DNA of 7,683 nt, taken from assembly GCA_947488485.1 (NCBI GenBank), contig CANKZO010000103.1:1-7683 (forward strand), written 5' to 3'. The number at the start of each line of letters is the position of its first letter. Position 1 is the stretch's first letter. The translations under genes and the position numbers were made by a program. The notes below the pieces were generated by a model that ran no database searches, was not told where the DNA came from, and worked only from the letters and a program-made list of their open reading frames with translations. The stretch is from Opitutia bacterium. GTDB taxonomy: Bacteria; Verrucomicrobiota; Verrucomicrobiae; Opitutales; UBA953. This document shows, piece after piece, positions 7,333-7,683 of the stretch.

Positions 7333-7436
7333 AAGCGGTTGGCGGTTAGGAATATGATTTCGGGCGGCAGGCGGCGGGCAATACACGCTCAATGGGAAAC
7401 CGGAGACCGGATGATTGGCTGGGGTCATATGGCCGC
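7333..7436 (+). repeat. Dispersed intergenic repeat, left half (copy B)
   Basis: It starts 11 bases after the sialidase-fold stop with AAGCGG and heptads GGTTGGC (7337-7343) and GGTTAGG (7344-7350), then TTTCGGGCGGCAGG, GCTCAATGGGAAACCGG, GAGACCGGATGATTGGCT and ATGGCCGC. It matches copy A at 5611-5746 block for block. It has one more 7-bp unit (GGAGACC after GGAAACC), so copy length varies by the same 7-bp step. Confidence 0.7.
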
Positions 7437-7456
7437 AGCCTTAAATCCGGTTTCCC
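7394..7456. other. Inverted repeat with nested stem
   Basis: GGGAAACCGGA at 7394-7404 is the exact reverse complement of TCCGGTTTCCC at 7446-7456, an 11-bp stem. Inside it, GGCTG (7417-7421) pairs with CAGCC (7436-7440), and between them lies the near-palindrome GGTCATATGGCC (7423-7434). No T-tract follows. The element could act at the DNA level or as a transcript structure between the sialidase-fold and cyclase genes; the sequence alone does not decide this. Confidence 0.5.
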
Positions 7457-7495
7457 CATGCTGCCCCCCTTGAGCCCTGCGCTCCCCGTGTCCCC
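7447..7495. repeat. Dispersed intergenic repeat, right half (copy upstream of the cyclase gene)
   Basis: Blocks CCGGTTTCC, TTGAGCCCTG and CTCCCCGTGTCCCC occur in the same order as at 655-699. In both places they are followed by a C/T-rich short-period repeat and then a start codon preceded by C-rich DNA. Confidence 0.65.
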
Positions 7496-7519
7496 TCGCG
7501 TTCAGCGCACGCGTTCACC

Positions 7520-7543
7520 TTTGCACTTTTGCACCTTTGCACC
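7520..7543 (+). repeat. Tandem 8-bp repeat, unit TTTGCACC, three copies
   Basis: TTTGCACT (7520-7527) is followed by two exact copies of TTTGCACC (7528-7535 and 7536-7543). The array ends 14 bases before the ATG at 7558, much like the heptad array that ends 13 bases before the ATG at 781. A separated direct repeat, GCGTTCA (7498-7504 and 7511-7517), lies just upstream. Confidence 0.75.
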
Positions 7544-7557
7544 TATCCCTTCCCACC

Positions 7558-7683
7558 ATGCCTTCCCGCAAATCCGCCTGGATCGATATCACCATCCCGT
7601 TCGCTAACGGGATGCACAGCTGGCCGGGTAATCCGCCGACGGTCATCAAGCCACACGCTGCGCTGGCCAAGGGCGACGTCTGT
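7558..7683 (+). CDS. Cyclase family protein, N-terminal part (3' end outside window)
   Basis: The first 42 codons are visible, starting MPSRKSAWIDITIPFANGM and continuing HSWPGNPP and then KPHAALAKGD. The pattern 'DIT.P...GM..WPGNPP' is the typical opening of the cyclase family (PF04199), which includes bacterial kynurenine formamidases and other metal-dependent amide or ester hydrolases. The metal-binding HxGTHxD motif would lie beyond the window, so activity cannot be judged. There is no signal peptide, so the protein is probably cytoplasmic, unlike its upstream neighbours. The start is set by the family N-terminus; no Shine-Dalgarno sequence precedes it, only CCCTTCCCACC. Whether it is co-transcribed with the sialidase-fold gene is doubtful, given the 235-bp repeat-filled gap. 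Confidence 0.85.
   Translation, partial: MPSRKSAWIDITIPFANGMHSWPGNPPTVIKPHAALAKGDVC

Overview
The window is GC-rich DNA with every gene on the + strand. The gene content suggests a heterotrophic member of the Planctomycetota-Verrucomicrobiota group, more likely Verrucomicrobiota. It holds a DUF1501 protein, a secreted DUF6807 ('PmoA family') protein, an ECF sigma factor of the type expanded in those phyla, a secreted TolB-like/lectin protein, a secreted sialidase-fold protein and a cyclase-family enzyme. None of the start codons has a clear Shine-Dalgarno sequence, and most are preceded by C/T-rich DNA. The phylum call is an inference from gene families, not from a marker gene.

Layout. 1-455: C-terminal end of a DUF1501 gene. 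456-780: gene-free, filled with short-period repeats, a small hairpin and a pyrimidine-rich leader. 781-2094: complete DUF6807 gene. 2095-2294: gap with a short repeat copy and an AT-rich stretch likely to carry the promoter of the next operon. 2295-5435: three tightly packed genes: ECF sigma factor, single-pass membrane protein (4-bp overlap), and TolB-like propeller with a C-terminal lectin-like domain (16-bp gap). 5444-5607: remnant of a second DUF6807 gene, a signal-peptide start joined out of frame to the last 27 codons. 5608-5789: repeat-bearing gap. 5790-7322: sialidase-fold protein. 7323-7557: repeat-bearing gap. 7558 to the end: start of a cyclase-family gene.

How the genes may work together. 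The DUF6807, TolB-lectin and sialidase-fold products all carry signal peptides and look like exported proteins that bind or process glycans. The sigma factor and its membrane partner form a likely signalling pair. The partner lacks the zinc-binding anti-sigma motif and a recognisable FecR domain, and instead has an extracytoplasmic beta-sandwich-like region. A simple model is envelope or substrate sensing that controls the TolB-lectin gene and perhaps neighbours; this is inference.

The most unusual material is not a new enzyme system. It is (a) the DUF6807 remnant, which differs from the intact gene only at synonymous sites over 67 bp, and (b) a family of intergenic repeats built on 7- or 8-bp periods and shared among the gaps. 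I see no CRISPR array, transposase, phage gene, toxin-antitoxin pair, tRNA or rRNA.
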